In this document: positions 10,936-21,319 of the stretch, one piece after another
Position numbering within the stretch: position 1 is the stretch's first letter
Layout: the number at the start of each line of letters is the position of its first letter
DNA from: Channallabes apus
Lineage: Eukaryota; Chordata; Actinopteri; Siluriformes; Clariidae
Assembly (NCBI GenBank): GCA_030522415.1
Contig: CM060131.1
Location: 13,722,703-13,786,702, forward strand
DNA: 64,000 nt
Reading direction: 5' to 3'
Notes under the pieces: generated by a model
What the model was told of the DNA's origin: nothing
Database searches by the model: none
What the model saw: the letters and a program-made list of their open reading frames with translations, nothing else
Translations under genes and position numbers: made by a program

Positions 10936-12105
10936 TCATGTCCGGGAAGCTGAACCGAGGACTCGTGAGCCTGGGGTGGCATGGACATCCAGACTATAAA
11001 ATCTTATAAATGTGTGCGGAGAGGACCAACCCGCTGCGTCACACACTTGTTGCAGGGGAGTACCTCTTGCAAGAGCAATAGATGAGGCGACCCCTCTGGT
11101 TGAATGAGCCCTGACTCCTAGGGGCGAAGTGTGTCCACGCGCCTCATAGGAGAGGGCAATAGCATCTCTCACCCAGTGTGACAGAGTATGTGGGGTGGCG
11201 GCCGCCCCCCGGTTGCGGCCTCCATAACATATAAAGAGTTGCTCTGACTTACGCCACTGGCTGGTGCGGTGGACATAAGCCTGAAGAGCACGTACTGGGC
11301 ACAGTAGGTGAAGTTTCTCCTGCTCCGAATCCGCAAAGGGCGGAGGACAGAAGGCTTCCAGGATGACAGGGTGCATGGTAGAGAAAGGAACTTTCGGTAG
11401 ATAGTTTGGGTGAGGATGCAGAATGGCCTTGACTAGCCCAGGGGCAAAGTCCAGGCAGGATGGGGAGACTGACAATGCACGCAGGTCTCCGATCCTCTTT
11501 AGAGAGGTGATGGCCATAAGAAGAACCATCTTGAGAGTCAGAAGCCTGTCGGGCGCTGACTCTAGCGGTTCAAAAGGAGTCTCGATCAAACCTTCGAGCA
11601 CGATAGATAAATCCCAAGAGGGAGCCGTGACTCTAGTGGGTGGCCTCAACCGTTTAGCTCCACGAATGAAACGGGCAACTAAAGGGTGATTTCCTACAGT
11701 AGCCCCTTCAGACAGGACGTGGCAGGCTGAAATAGCGGCCACGTACGTTCTGAGGGTACTAGGGCACAAGCCCGAGGACAATTTCTCTTGCAGGAATTCT
11801 AGCACTGAAACAATTCGGCAGTGGACTGGGTCCACCTGCTTAGCCATGCACCAGCTCTCGAATACCTTCCATTTGAAGGCATAAATCCTTCTAGTGGAGG
11901 GAGCCCTAGCACTTAGGATGGTGTCAATTACGCCGGCTGAAAGGCCGGCTTGACTCAATTGGTCCCGTTCAGGGGCCAAGCGTGAAGGTTCCAAAGCTCG
12001 GGCCGGGGATGAAATATTGTCCCCTGCGCCTGAGATAGAAGATCCCTCCTCACTGGAATCATCCAAGGTGAGCCGTCGAGGAGTGATATTATTTCTGAGA
12101 ACCAT
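10936..12105 (-). CDS. DIRS tyrosine recombinase
   Basis: Predicted 389 aa from the first in-frame ATG at 12105; the frame is open further upstream, so the start is uncertain. An N-terminal SAM-like domain (SARAPSTRRIYAFKWKVFESWC) is followed by the catalytic domain with the first arginine in LKRIGDLRAL, an H-x-x-R box in RAHSTRGVAS, a WSSPHTF segment and the nucleophilic tyrosine in IRFYSLD. This is the integration enzyme of DIRS elements and acts on the circular DNA intermediate in the nucleus. The start overlaps the RT/RNase H ORF by about 150 bases in another frame, as is usual in the group. No lesion is visible, so it may be functional. Confidence 0.85.
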   Translation of the reverse strand: MVLRNNITPRRLTLDDSSEEGSSISGAGDNISSPARALEPSRLAPERDQLSQAGLSAGVIDTILSARAPSTRRIYAFKWKVFESWCMAKQVDPVHCRIVSVLEFLQEKLSSGLCPSTLRTYVAAISACHVLSEGATVGNHPLVARFIRGAKRLRPPTRVTAPSWDLSIVLEGLIETPFEPLESAPDRLLTLKMVLLMAITSLKRIGDLRALSVSPSCLDFAPGLVKAILHPHPNYLPKVPFSTMHPVILEAFCPPPFADSEQEKLHLLCPVRALQAYVHRTSQWRKSEQLFICYGGRNRGAAATPHTLSHWVRDAIALSYEARGHTSPLGVRAHSTRGVASSIALARGTPLQQVCDAAGWSSPHTFIRFYSLDVHATPGSRVLGSASRT

Positions 12106-14025
12106 ACTCGGGCCGGCCAACGGGGCGCTATCAATAAGAGGCGCAAACCGTGTTGACGGACCCTCGCCAGGACTCCCGGGAGCAGAGCTATCGGAAGGTA
12201 CGCATAGAGGCGTAAATTGGGCCACGTATGGGCCATCGCGTCCAGACCCAGGGGAGCTGGATGAGTCAGAGAGTAGTAGAGGGGACATTGTGCAGTCTCC
12301 TGTGAGGCAAAGAGGTCCACCTCCGCTGTAGAGAATCTCTCCCAGATTTGAGTGACTACTTCGGGGTGGAGTTTCCATTCCCCGTGATTCACAGCTCGTC
12401 TGGACAGAAAGTCTGCTCCCACATTCCTGTACCCTGGAATGTGAATCGCCCTGAGGGACAGGAACTTGTCCTGAGCCCAGAGCAGAACCTGATGTGCTAG
12501 CTGGTTCAAGCGTCGTGAGCGCAGGCCGCCCTGGCGATTTATATAGGAGACTACTGATGTGCTGTCCACCCGCACTAGGACATGGTAGCCTCTCAGCTGC
12601 TGGAGGAAATGCTGTAGAGCTAAAAATAGAGCCATCATTTCGAGGCAATTGATGTGCCATGCGAAAAGGTGGCCTCTCCAGACCCCTTGGGCTGGACGGC
12701 CATCCAAGACCGCGCCCCAGCCGGTAAGGGAAGCGTCTGTCGTTAGCATTTTGCGACGACAAGACGGACCTAGAGTGGGACCCAAGGCGAGAAACCGGGG
12801 TCTGAACCACATAGAAAGGGTACGAAGTCCTTTGCGCGTAACCCTTATCCGCCTTCGGGGATTTGTTCTCGTGTGAACTCCCCTGGCTCTTAACCACAGC
12901 TGAAACGCTCTCATGTGCAGGAGACCCAAGGGTATCACCATGGACGCAGCTGCCATGAGGCCTAAACATTTTTGTAAGTGATGTACAGTCACTTCTTGGT
13001 CTAGTCTGATTTCCTTCAGAGCGTTGTTTATGGATTCGACGCGAGCAGGAGACAGATGTGCCTGCATAGCGATCGAATTCCACCTGACGCCCAAGTAGGT
13101 TGTCACTTGTGCTGGAAAGAGAACGCTTTTCGTGGCGTTGAGTCTCAATCCCAGCAAGTGAAGGTGAGCTAGGACGACATCTCGGTGTCGAAGTGCTAGC
13201 TGCTGAGACTGGGCCAGTATTAGCCAGTCGTCTATGTAATTCAGAATGCGGATGCCCTGGAGTCTCAAAGGAGCCAGAACTGCATCCATGCATTTTGTAT
13301 ATGTGCGGGGTGATAAGGCTAGACCGAATGGAAGAACCCGAAATTGGTAGGCTTTTCCCCCAAAGGCGAACCTCAGGAACTTCCTGTGCTGTGGCAAAAT
13401 TTCTATGTGGAAATATGCGTCCTTTAAATCTACTGTCACAAACCAATCCTGTGGTTGGATTTGTGAAACAATAGTCTTTATGGTCAACATTTTGAAGTTG
13501 CATTTTTTTGAGATAGCGGTTCAAACCGCGAAGATCCAGAATTGGACGCAGACCCCCGTCCTTTTTGGGGACCAGGAAGTACCGACTGTAGTAACCTGAC
13601 TCCATGTCTGGAGGAGGAACCTGTTCTATGGCTCCCTTCTGCAGTAATTTCTGGAGTTCGGAACTCAGAAAACGCGCCCTTTCCGGTATCACGGAAGTGG
13701 AGACCACGCCGTTGAAACGCGGAGGGCGATATGCAAACTGGATCCTGTATCCTTTCTCTACAGTCTTTAAAACCCAGGGGGATATGCCTGGCAGTAGCTT
13801 CCACGCTGCCAGCTTCTCCGAAAGGGGTGCAAGTACTTCTACTGGGCTGGGGGGTGTTAGTGGTTCGGTGTCCTGGAATATAGCAGGATGCGACCGAAGG
13901 ACTAACGTGTCGGAGACCGGTGTTGTCCGAAACACCAAAGGCGGCGGAAACTGAACATCGATCTCCTGGGGGTGCCCAGGGGGGCATGCTCCTATGTGCC
14001 CATCCCCAGGGGGGGTCACCCCCAC
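11955..14025 (-). pseudogene. DIRS reverse transcriptase / RNase H with one frameshift
   Basis: The first ATG is at 14025, 18 bases past the gag-like stop. The N-terminal RT part (RFLSSELQKLLQKGAIEQV, YYSRYFLVPKKDGGLRPILD, LNRYLKK) lies in one frame to about 13509. From about 13505 to 11955 the polymerase continues in another frame with VDLKDAYFHI, RVLPFGLALSPRTYTK, the YIDDW active site and the RNase H core (TTDASLTGWGAV, NCLEMMAL, VRVDSTSVVSYINR, IPGYRNVGADFLSR). The switch falls exactly at a run of seven A (seven T on plus, 13503-13509). Six would keep the frame. Either a real lesion or an assembly error. The apparent 1029-codon frame 10936-14025 is an accidental fusion of RT N-terminus and recombinase. 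Confidence 0.85.
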
Positions 14026-14042
14026 GGTCCTGAGCTCTGCTA

Positions 14043-15416
14043 TCAGGGACGCTTCTTCGCGAAGAAGACAGAGCGGTCTATTTTTTTGGGGGCGGCCTGA
14101 GGGGGGCGCCGAGCCGTACCCCAGTCCTTACGGGGGGGTGCGCGGCTACTGACGCTTTCCTTCTGCGCCTCTCGTCTAGCGAGACTGAGATCGGGTCGAG
14201 GTTGGGTGGCCGATGGCCTCGACACCTGGGCACGGCGTGGGATAAATTTCCCAAAAGCTTGTTCATAGAGACTGGCCTCTCTAAATCTGGTAGCGACAGT
14301 ATTTACAGCTTCGCCAAATAGGCCTGAGGGTGAGATGGGAGCATCGAGAAGGAATGCCCGATCTTTGTCCTTAATGCCAGTTAGATTTAGCCAGAGGTGT
14401 CTCTCTGCAGACACCAGGGATGCCATAGAACGGCCAATAGCACGGGCTGTCTGTTTCGTCGCACGCAGGGACAGATCAGTAGCCCGGCGTAATTCTATGA
14501 ACGCTTCCTGATTCATATTGCCGCTCGTGCTCAGATCATTCAGCAGGTCGGCCTGATACGCCTGCAAAACCGCCATGGTGTGCAAGGAAGCGCCGGCCTG
14601 ACCAGCTGCTTGGAACGCCTTCCCTAACAGGGTAGAAGAAGTTCTACATGCCTTGGAGGGAAGGGTTGGCTTTTTTAATGAAGATGATGTTCCAGGAGCG
14701 AGATAGCCCGCGAGCGTCTCCTCAATCTGGGGCATCATCACATAACCCTGTGCTTTTGCATCAACAATATTCGAATAAAATGAAGTTGAAGGTACAAAAA
14801 TACGGGAAGAAAAGGGACGTCTCCATGAACGAGATAACTCGTTGTGGAGATCATCAAAAAAGGGGAGAGAACGGCGTTGTGACGCCATCTCCTGGCCACC
14901 CGATAGAAATCTGTCATCCAGTTTGGAACGTTTTGTATGAGCTTGCTCTTGTGGCCAGTCAATATGTAAACGTTCAACTGCGCGTGTTATAACCTCAATT
15001 AATTCCTCATACTCTCTATCATCCCTAGAGGATCGTTCTGAGGTAGCTACATCCATTTCAACTGAAGCAAGCGAGTGAGTCTCCCTCAAACACTCCCGAG
15101 AAGCACCGAAGTGCGCTCGCGAAGTGGGGGGGGAGAGAGAGAGATCGGGGGAGGAAACGAGAGAGAGGAGGGGCTCCGTCTCTCGTGCCTCGGCCAAATC
15201 AACCTGTGAGCCCCAGGAGTGCAGAGCGGCTCGTGGCTCCCTAAAGAACGCGAGACGCGCTCGTAGCACTTTCATCTGGAGATTATCACAGTGCTCACAC
15301 TCTCCTTCAAGTCCAAGGAGAGCGTGGCTTTCACCCAAACACTCAAAACAGAGATTATGGCTATCGTCTTGAGAAAGACGGTTACCGCACGGGCATGATA
15401 GACTGAACTCGGCCAT
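14043..15416 (-). CDS. DIRS ORF1, gag-like protein
   Basis: 457 aa, open throughout, first ORF downstream of the right-end promoter. The N-terminus carries a cysteine/histidine cluster (C8, C10, C23, C26, H31, C40, C43) that could bind zinc. The middle is acidic and Ser/Glu-rich. The C-terminal third is basic and ends DRSVFFAKKRP. Position and composition fit the ORF1 structural protein of DIRS elements. I infer a nucleic-acid-binding role from these features alone. It ends 18 bases before the RT start in a different frame. Confidence 0.8.
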   Translation of the reverse strand: MAEFSLSCPCGNRLSQDDSHNLCFECLGESHALLGLEGECEHCDNLQMKVLRARLAFFREPRAALHSWGSQVDLAEARETEPLLSLVSSPDLSLSPPTSRAHFGASRECLRETHSLASVEMDVATSERSSRDDREYEELIEVITRAVERLHIDWPQEQAHTKRSKLDDRFLSGGQEMASQRRSLPFFDDLHNELSRSWRRPFSSRIFVPSTSFYSNIVDAKAQGYVMMPQIEETLAGYLAPGTSSSLKKPTLPSKACRTSSTLLGKAFQAAGQAGASLHTMAVLQAYQADLLNDLSTSGNMNQEAFIELRRATDLSLRATKQTARAIGRSMASLVSAERHLWLNLTGIKDKDRAFLLDAPISPSGLFGEAVNTVATRFREASLYEQAFGKFIPRRAQVSRPSATQPRPDLSLARREAQKESVSSRAPPRKDWGTARRPPQAAPKKIDRSVFFAKKRP

Positions 15417-15571
15417 TATATCTGGTGAGTTTTTTTTTTTTTTTTCTCTGTTAAGAATGGTTTCTTATATATCCTTTTTTTTTTTTTTTTTTTTTAAATG
15501 CTTGCTGCACACACGCGATCACAAGTCGGCATGAAGACAAATGATCTGAGGTTTTGTTGCCGGCTTTCCGG

Positions 15572-15579
15572 TATTTATA
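15572..15579 (-). promoter_or_regulatory. candidate TATA box in the DIRS inverted repeat
   Basis: TATAAATA on minus, about 155 bases upstream of the gag-like ATG. An identical box lies in the left repeat pointing into the element on plus, so antisense transcription is possible. An E-box/CRE-like motif (see 15606-15620) lies just upstream. Confidence 0.5.
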
Positions 15580-15605
15580 ACCTCCACCTGATCTAATCAG
15601 ATGAC

Positions 15606-15620
15606 GTCACCTGACCGAGG
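15606..15620 (-). promoter_or_regulatory. shared 15-bp motif CCTCGGTCAGGTGAC
   Basis: Contains an E-box (CAGGTG) and, in the DIRS copies, runs into a CRE-like TGACGTCA. It occurs five times in the window, always in repeats that should hold promoters: 10620-10634, 15606-15620, 20054-20068 (minus), 29334-29348 and 30814-30828. Confidence 0.5.
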
Positions 15621-15735
15621 TTATATGTAGCCAGATAATGGCGTTTTTCCACACATGCTTCATGGCCGGCAATGCGACAAGATAGTTCCCATAAGCGTTC
15701 TAACGCAGCATTGAGTGAAGCCTCGAAAAGGGAAC

Positions 15736-16735
15736 TATGAGAATATTATGATCTATAGTGTCGAATGCAGCACTAAGATCGAGCAGGACTAGCAATGAGA
15801 TGCAGCCTTGGTCTGAAGCTAAAAACAAGTCGTTTGTAATCTTAACTAGTGCAGTTTCTGTGCTATGATGGGGCCTGAAACCTGACTGAAATTCTTCAAG
15901 GATGTTGTTATCCTGCAAGAATGTGCAAATTTGAGCTGATACTACTTTTTCTAGTATTTTTTATATGAACGGGAGGTTTGAAATCGGTCTGTAATTTGTT
16001 ATTTCATTCGCGTCCAAATTAGATTTTTTAAGAAGCGGCTTAATAACTGCTAACTTGAAAGGTTTAGGGACGTGACCTAGATGTAATGAAGAATTAATAA
16101 TGTTTAGGAGTGGCTCTCCAACCGTAAGCATCACTTCTTTTAAAAATCTGGTTGGGATTGGGTCTAACAGGCACGTTGTTGATTTAGCCGAGGTGATGAG
16201 TTTATACAGCTCTTCCTGTCCTATACCTGTAAAGCACTGAAAATCTAAATGTGAAGCTATAGGCTGAACTGGATCGTGAGATACTATTAGAGGTTGAACC
16301 TCCATTATTTTCTTCCTGATATTATTGATTTTTTCATTAAAGAAGTCCATAAAGTTTTCACTTCTAAACTGTGATGGGATACTCTCTGCGGGCATCTTAG
16401 GTTTTGTTAGGCGAGCCACTGTATTAAATAAGAACCTGGAATTGTTTTGGTTTCTTGCTATCAGTTGGCTAAGATGCTCAGTCCTAGCAGTTTTTAGAGC
16501 CTGTCTATAGCTGCACATACTGTCTTTATACGCAATTCGAAAAACTTCTAATTTAGTTTTCCTCCATTTTCGCTCGAGGTTACGGGTTGCTCTCTTTAGG
16601 GCGCGAGTATGACTGTTGTACCACGGTGCAAATGTTTTATCTCTGACTTTTTTTAATCTGATGGGAGCAACAGTGTCTAATGTACTGGTAAAAATAGTGC
16701 CCAAATGTGTGTGCAGACATTCTCAGGTCTTAAAG
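15736..16735 (-). mobile_element. L2-like LINE, 5' part (truncated)
   Basis: Continuation of the LINE at 8656-10479. The element starts abruptly near 16735, inside the ORF after the endonuclease domain, which is typical of target-primed reverse transcription that stopped early. Confidence 0.85.
15736..16735 (-). pseudogene. LINE reverse transcriptase, N-terminal half
   Basis: Encodes the linker between endonuclease and RT (KRATRNLERKWRKTK, YRQALKTAR) and the RT fingers/palm ([66 protein letters not shown]). A single in-frame stop (TAA, 15961-15963) interrupts RT just after NYRPISNLPFI; the frame continues past it. The endonuclease is missing. The right edge of the DIRS element interrupts the codons after DHNILI. 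Confidence 0.85.
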
Positions 16736-16969
16736 AAGCAATGACAGTCTAAATGAAGACAGGACACTGAATATCATTGATCAACAGTACCATGCTTCAC
16801 TCCATAATGATCGAAATTCCTTTTGATGATGCGACACATGTGCAGAGCTTACACCACCATCCCATAAGCTGGCACCTAAAAAAGTGTATACAAGTAAGTA
16901 AGATAGTATACAAGTAAGTACAAGTGTGACTGTTACTATAGACATCATCACATTGATCTATGAGTGGTG

Positions 16970-17435
16970 TTCAAGTCAAAGCGGGACTTGTGCTGAAAAT
17001 TCTCTGAAACGAAGACATAAAACTGATTTGATTTTACAGAGCCCATTGCTGGTAAAATTCCGGTGAACATTTCAGTGGAATGCTTTTACAAAAAACAGAC
17101 TGCTTTGATCACCAAAGGCGTTTTGCTCTTGCAGAACAATGCACAACCTCATATATAGAGACAGAAATATAGAGAGAAATAAAGGGAGCTTTTACTCTAA
17201 TAAGTGTGTTCTGTTACATTTAGGCATTTGGCAGACGCTCTTATCCAGAGCGACTTACATTTTTATCTCATTACACGTCTGAGCAGTTGAGGGTTAAGGA
17301 CCTTGCTCAAGGGCCCAACAGTGGCAATTTGGTGGTTGTGGGGTTTGAACCTGGGATCTTCCGAACTGTAGTCCAATGCCTTAACCACTGAGCTACCCCT
17401 GGCCCGCACAATTAAAAGTCCCGCTTTGACTTGAA
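16970..17435. mobile_element. mariner-like DNA transposon remnant
   Basis: Perfect 20-bp terminal inverted repeats: TTCAAGTCAAAGCGGGACTT at 16970-16989 and its reverse complement at 17416-17435. Inside, 17117-17152 translates on plus to a decayed form of the mariner VLLLHDNARPH motif (the catalytic D is now N). The rest of the transposase is missing. A SINE is inserted inside. Confidence 0.7.
17222..17405 (-). mobile_element. tRNA-derived SINE (third family), nested
   Basis: On minus it opens with GGGTAGCTCAGTGGTTAAGGC (box A) and GGTTCAAACCC (box B), then a GGGCCCTTGAGCAAGG-CCTTAACCCTC module and ends TCTGGATAAGAGCGTCTGCCAAATGCC, a tail widespread in teleosts. It sits inside the mariner remnant and is therefore younger. 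Confidence 0.8.
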
Positions 17436-17450
17436 TGTCCCTTGTATAAA

Positions 17451-18899
17451 AATGATACCCAACTTTATTTACGAAATTACTATCAACTATATAATTTTTT
17501 TTACTTTAGTTACTGGAAAATCTTGTATATTCTAGTGGATTCAATATATTCTGGATTAAAAATAGGTGAAGTGAAATATTTCCAGCCTTGTTTCAATTTC
17601 TTGGATTCAATGGTTACACATTTAATACTTCTGAAACATTTAAAAAGTTGACATTTACCTCATGTTTTATCTCCATTTAACTTCTCTTCTTTAGTGGTGT
17701 TGGTGCTGTGAAAGAGATATTGAAAATATATAACGTTTCACGAACATTATTTAAAAATACTTACATATCACAACATACATAACATATTCACTTCAATATT
17801 TTAATTTTATATTATTTCTCCCAATTATAATTCTGAGAGAAATGTTGTACTTTTACTTAGAACATTTATTTCATCAACAGCCATTTTAATAATGTTTAAG
17901 TACACTGTTATGTTTGTGAAGTACTTGTAGTACTTTTGTACTTCAAATACATTAGAAGTTTAGAACGGCATGTACTTATGACTTTAACTTGAGTAAAATG
18001 TTTGAAGTTCTGTTGTTTTAAACAAAGCTATACAGCATTATACTGCTAATCAAACTGCCTGCTGCCTACTGTAGTGCTGTACATCATGAGACTGAGACTG
18101 AACCCAGGGCTGTGCTGGACTCAGAGCTGGACTGGACTGGACTCAGGGCTGTTGCTCTCTGCAGTGTTACTGCTGCTGGACTCACGGCTGATGCATTTAC
18201 GTTTCCTACCGCAGTGTGCTCAGTGTTTAATCATGTTATAAATACTCACATACAGTAACAGATAAAACACTGCCATGTGTCTATAAACAGTGCCAGACGA
18301 CGCTGCACCTCATTTCTGCTGTTTAAACCTGCTTTGTTCTGCATTTCCTCCTTAAAGTGTCGGAGTGACCCGAGCAGACTCGCGGTTCAGTGTATGAGGT
18401 GGACCCGGTACACACGCAGTAATTATTTGAACACGCTAGTTTTATATCATCGCCACAGGAGAAATTCAAATATTGCGGCACAACCGCGGCCAGTTACACC
18501 GAGAAACGCGGACATGCACGCGCACGCTGCTCGGTGTTAAATCTTCCCTTTTACACCAGATTTTACTGTAAGTGTCTCCTAACCCTAACCCAGATTTTAA
18601 GTGTCTGTATTAACGCCGCTTTACCTGAGCAGTTCGGTGGTTGGAACAAACAAGTAAAATGACACTGAACACCAGGACTGACCTGTTACTCGCTATCGTT
18701 AGCTATGTAGCTCGGCTGTGACAGGATTCAGAAGAGTAACTTACACACTATAAAGTTGTGTATACAGACGGACAGAGTCATTATTTCAGTAACTTGTGTT
18801 AGCTGTTTACTCACCAGGTTTTGTAAGGAATGTTCCAGGTGCTTCATGTCCATTCTCACATCCTCACAGCCTTCTTGTCTCTGATGTTACACCAGATTT
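17451..18899. other. gene-free stretch; AT-rich, then a GC-richer island
   Basis: 17451-18060 is AT-rich. 18260-18740 is clearly richer in CpG but has no coding exon I can support; it may be a captured promoter-like part of an unidentified repeat. Confidence 0.4.
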
Positions 18900-19158
18900 C
18901 CCATGAGCACTTGCGCAGGGCAATTTACTCAATTACTTAAGTTTTTGTTGTTAAACATAAAGAATATTGAGTTGGAATGAGTGATAATTGTAGTTCTTGA
19001 AACTAATCAGCATTAATTACTCAATTACCAAATATTTTGATTGAAATGTATCAAAAATATTAAGTGGATGTTAAAAATATAATTCAGTTACTCAAATACT
19101 AATTTCTATTTGTGAAATAAACTTAAATTATAGTGTAAATTTAAGACAAACAGAACAG

Positions 19159-20143
19159 TGTCACATTCTGCTATGGTGTTGGACTGTGGGCTTGGTGTTG
19201 AGGCATAGATGCAGAGGGGATGCAGTGAAACAAAAAGAGTCTTTAATAATAAAATGCAAACATGAACAAAACATGAACTAAGGAAGTTGGCTAAAAACAT
19301 GGAGCATAATACAAAGAACTCAAAACACACACACAGACTCAGGATTACACAATCTAATACAGTACCGACATGGGGATACAAACTGGACAAGACAAGACAT
19401 ACGAAACAGCCTAACGGAATAAACATTAGGGACTGTGCATTCAAGGGGTAAACAAACACAAGACAGGCTTGGCTAGGTCTATTGGCTGAGCTGCACATTA
19501 GCTGCTAAGCTAGCTCATAGCTAATCAGACTAATGGCTACACCAGCCAGTAGCCTGAGACACAAGGGAATGAACAGACAAGGTACACAGCAGACTAGGTA
19601 TGAAACAGACTAAGAACTCTAAAGGTTAGTGGCTAAAGATGTTAGTACCTAAACAGACTAAGAGCTAAGCAGACAATGAGACTAGACAGACACGAAGACT
19701 AGACAGACTAAGATCTAGACATGTTAGTATCACCCTCATTAGTATTGAAACAGACTACTAGCTAAACAGGCAATGGGGGTTACTTACACAAAAGGGTAAA
19801 CACAAAAGGCTAATTCTCCTAGAGGCTAATCCTGCTAGGAGACACAGAGACAAAGAGACAAACTAAATCAAAGCAAATACAAACTTTAAGTTAAGTGCTC
19901 CTGAAACCAAATGCCAACTATACTGTTAAACTAAAACAGAAAAGAACAAAACAAAACCCACATAACAGAAATTAATGCTCGACCCAGTTTCCCAGAACAA
20001 ACAGGTATTTATAAAAGTGCTAATGAGCCTCCTCAGTTCAGGTGAGTATCCATGTCACCTGACCGAGGAGGCTTCTGGGAAACTGAGTCTAGGAACCAAA
20101 ACTACAAAGTAAAAACACTGCCCTCTAGTGGGCAACCCTCACA
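19159..20143 (-). repeat. element A LTR, full copy
   Basis: On minus it begins TGTGAGGGTTGCCCACTAG and ends GCAGAATGTGACA, with TG...CA ends. It is preceded by a polypurine tract AAGGGGGGGGTAC. It carries the palindromic motif CCTCGGTCAGGTGAC-N9-CACCTGAACTGAGG at about 20035-20068 and an ATTAAA-type polyadenylation candidate near its 3' end. Confidence 0.8.
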
Positions 20144-21296
20144 GTACCCCCCCCTTAAAAACGCTCCTCCGGAGCGCTAACGGAGGTCCTGGGTACCCTT
20201 CCCCATGTCCCGGGTCATTCCACCCGACTGCGACGCCGACGAGCTGGCTCCCCAAGGTGGGTGGGAGGGTGGGCGAGCTTGAACTGCCGCCGAAGCCAGG
20301 CGCCGGGTGCAGCAGCGGCCTGCACCCGAGGCTGGGTGGCAGAGGCAGCAATGGCTCGTCCTCGGGGCTGAGCGGCGGTGAGCTCACGACGTCGTCGGGT
20401 GGCGGAGGCAGCACTGGGCCGATGCCGTAGGCCGGGCGGCGGAGGCAGTGCCGGATCGCTGGTGTAGGCCGGGCGTTGGAGGCAGTGCTGTGTCGCTCTT
20501 GCCGGTGGAGCGATGGCTGCAGCACTGAATCGCCCTCCAAGTCGGGCGGCCGATGCAGCACTGTGTTGTCCTCACGCCGGGCGGCCTCTGCAGTACTCTG
20601 GCCTCCTTTGACACCGGGTGGCGATGGAAGCACGCTCTCGAAGTCTGGCGGTGGCGGGTCGCTGTCACCGCTGTGAACGAAGCTAGAGAGCGTGGTGAGG
20701 GTTTTCCCTGGCGAGGTCCTGGCTGGGCTCTGGGGACATGGAGACTCCCTTGCGGCGCGCTGGAGAACTGGAGCCTCCCCTGCGGCGCGCTGGAGAACTG
20801 GAGCCTCCCCTGAGGCGCGCTGGAGAACTGGAGCCTCCCCTGAGGCGCGCTGGAGAACTGGAGCCTCCCCTGAGGCCCGCCGGCGAAACTGGAGCCTCCA
20901 CTGAGGCCCGCCGGCGAAACTGGAGCCTCCACTGAGGCCCGCCGGCGAAACTGGAGCCCCGCCGGCGAAACTGGAGCCCCCACTGAGGCCCGCCGGCGAA
21001 ACTGGAGCCTCCACTGAGGCCTGCCGGCGAAACTGGAGCCTCCACTGAGGCCCGCCGGTGAAACTGGAGCCTCCACTGAGGCCCGCCGGCGAAACTGGAG
21101 CCTCCACTGAGGCCCGCCGGCGAAACTGGAGCCTCCACTGAGGCCCCTCACCTCCAGTTCAGTCCCCTGTTTTGACGTGGGGCAAGCTGATTATTCCTGG
21201 TCAGCTTGCCCAGGTGTTATAGTCCCAGCCCCCCCCCCCAAATTTTCTCCCGGGGGGGGCCCCTCTGCTATGCCTCTTGTTGGGTCGAGCATTCTG
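20139..21296 (-). pseudogene. element A internal ORF remnant, proline-rich
   Basis: One frame is open from 21107 to 20139. Its C-terminal part (20139-20700) is Pro-rich with repeated PPPP/SPP and ends GPPLALRRSVFKGGVL, matching [11 protein letters not shown] at the end of the ORF in element B. The N-terminal part is translated minisatellite. The ATG found in element B after the LTR (GGCATGGCGG) reads GGCATAGCAG here, so the start is lost. No protease, RT or integrase domain is visible. Confidence 0.6.
20736..21145. repeat. 30/31-bp minisatellite inside element A
   Basis: 20736-20870 consists of 30-bp units (AACTGGAGCCTCCCCTGAGG plus CGCGCTGGAG). 20875-21145 consists of 31-bp units (AACTGGAGCCTCCACTGAGG plus CCCGCCGGCGA), with one 20-bp short unit near 20945. 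No unit has a stop codon in any minus-strand frame, so all three frames stay open. Confidence 0.9.
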
Positions 21297-21319
21297 TCAC
21301 GTTCTGCTATGGAGTTGGA

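Larger units (their letters stand above)
15535..15711 (-). repeat. DIRS terminal inverted repeat, right copy (promoter end)
   Basis: Reverse complement of 10529-10705. It lies upstream of the gag-like ORF, separated by a leader with two long T-runs (15430-15445 and 15475-15495). Confidence 0.9.
10480..15735 (-). mobile_element. DIRS-like tyrosine-recombinase retrotransposon, complete
   Basis: A 5256-bp element in antisense to the window. It carries 177-bp terminal inverted repeats, non-identical outer ends (49 bp left, 24 bp right), an internal complementary region (10744-10851) that joins copies of both outer ends, and three ORFs: gag-like, RT/RNase H and tyrosine recombinase. That combination defines the DIRS1 group, which replicates through a circle and integrates by a recombinase instead of a DDE integrase. 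Ends are GTCTCGGG at 10480 and AAAGGGAAC at 15735. Removing it joins GCGATC to TATGAG, restoring the L2 codons with no base lost and none duplicated. Confidence 0.92.

Noticed and set aside
11423..11689. Plus-strand ORFs inside the DIRS element (also at 12017, 12649, 13193, 13604, 15124)
   Set aside because: They are antisense shadows of the element's minus-strand genes.
10936..14025. A single 1029-codon protein joining RT N-terminus and recombinase
   Set aside because: The middle ~500 codons have no family similarity and overlap the true RT/RNase H frame; the fusion results from the homopolymer shift.
18260..18740. CpG-rich patch as the promoter of an unknown gene
   Set aside because: No exon, splice site or conserved protein sequence follows on either strand; it may be part of a repeat.
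20384..21151. Additional long ORFs on both strands over the minisatellite
   Set aside because: They are phase-shifted translations of stop-free repeat units, not separate genes.
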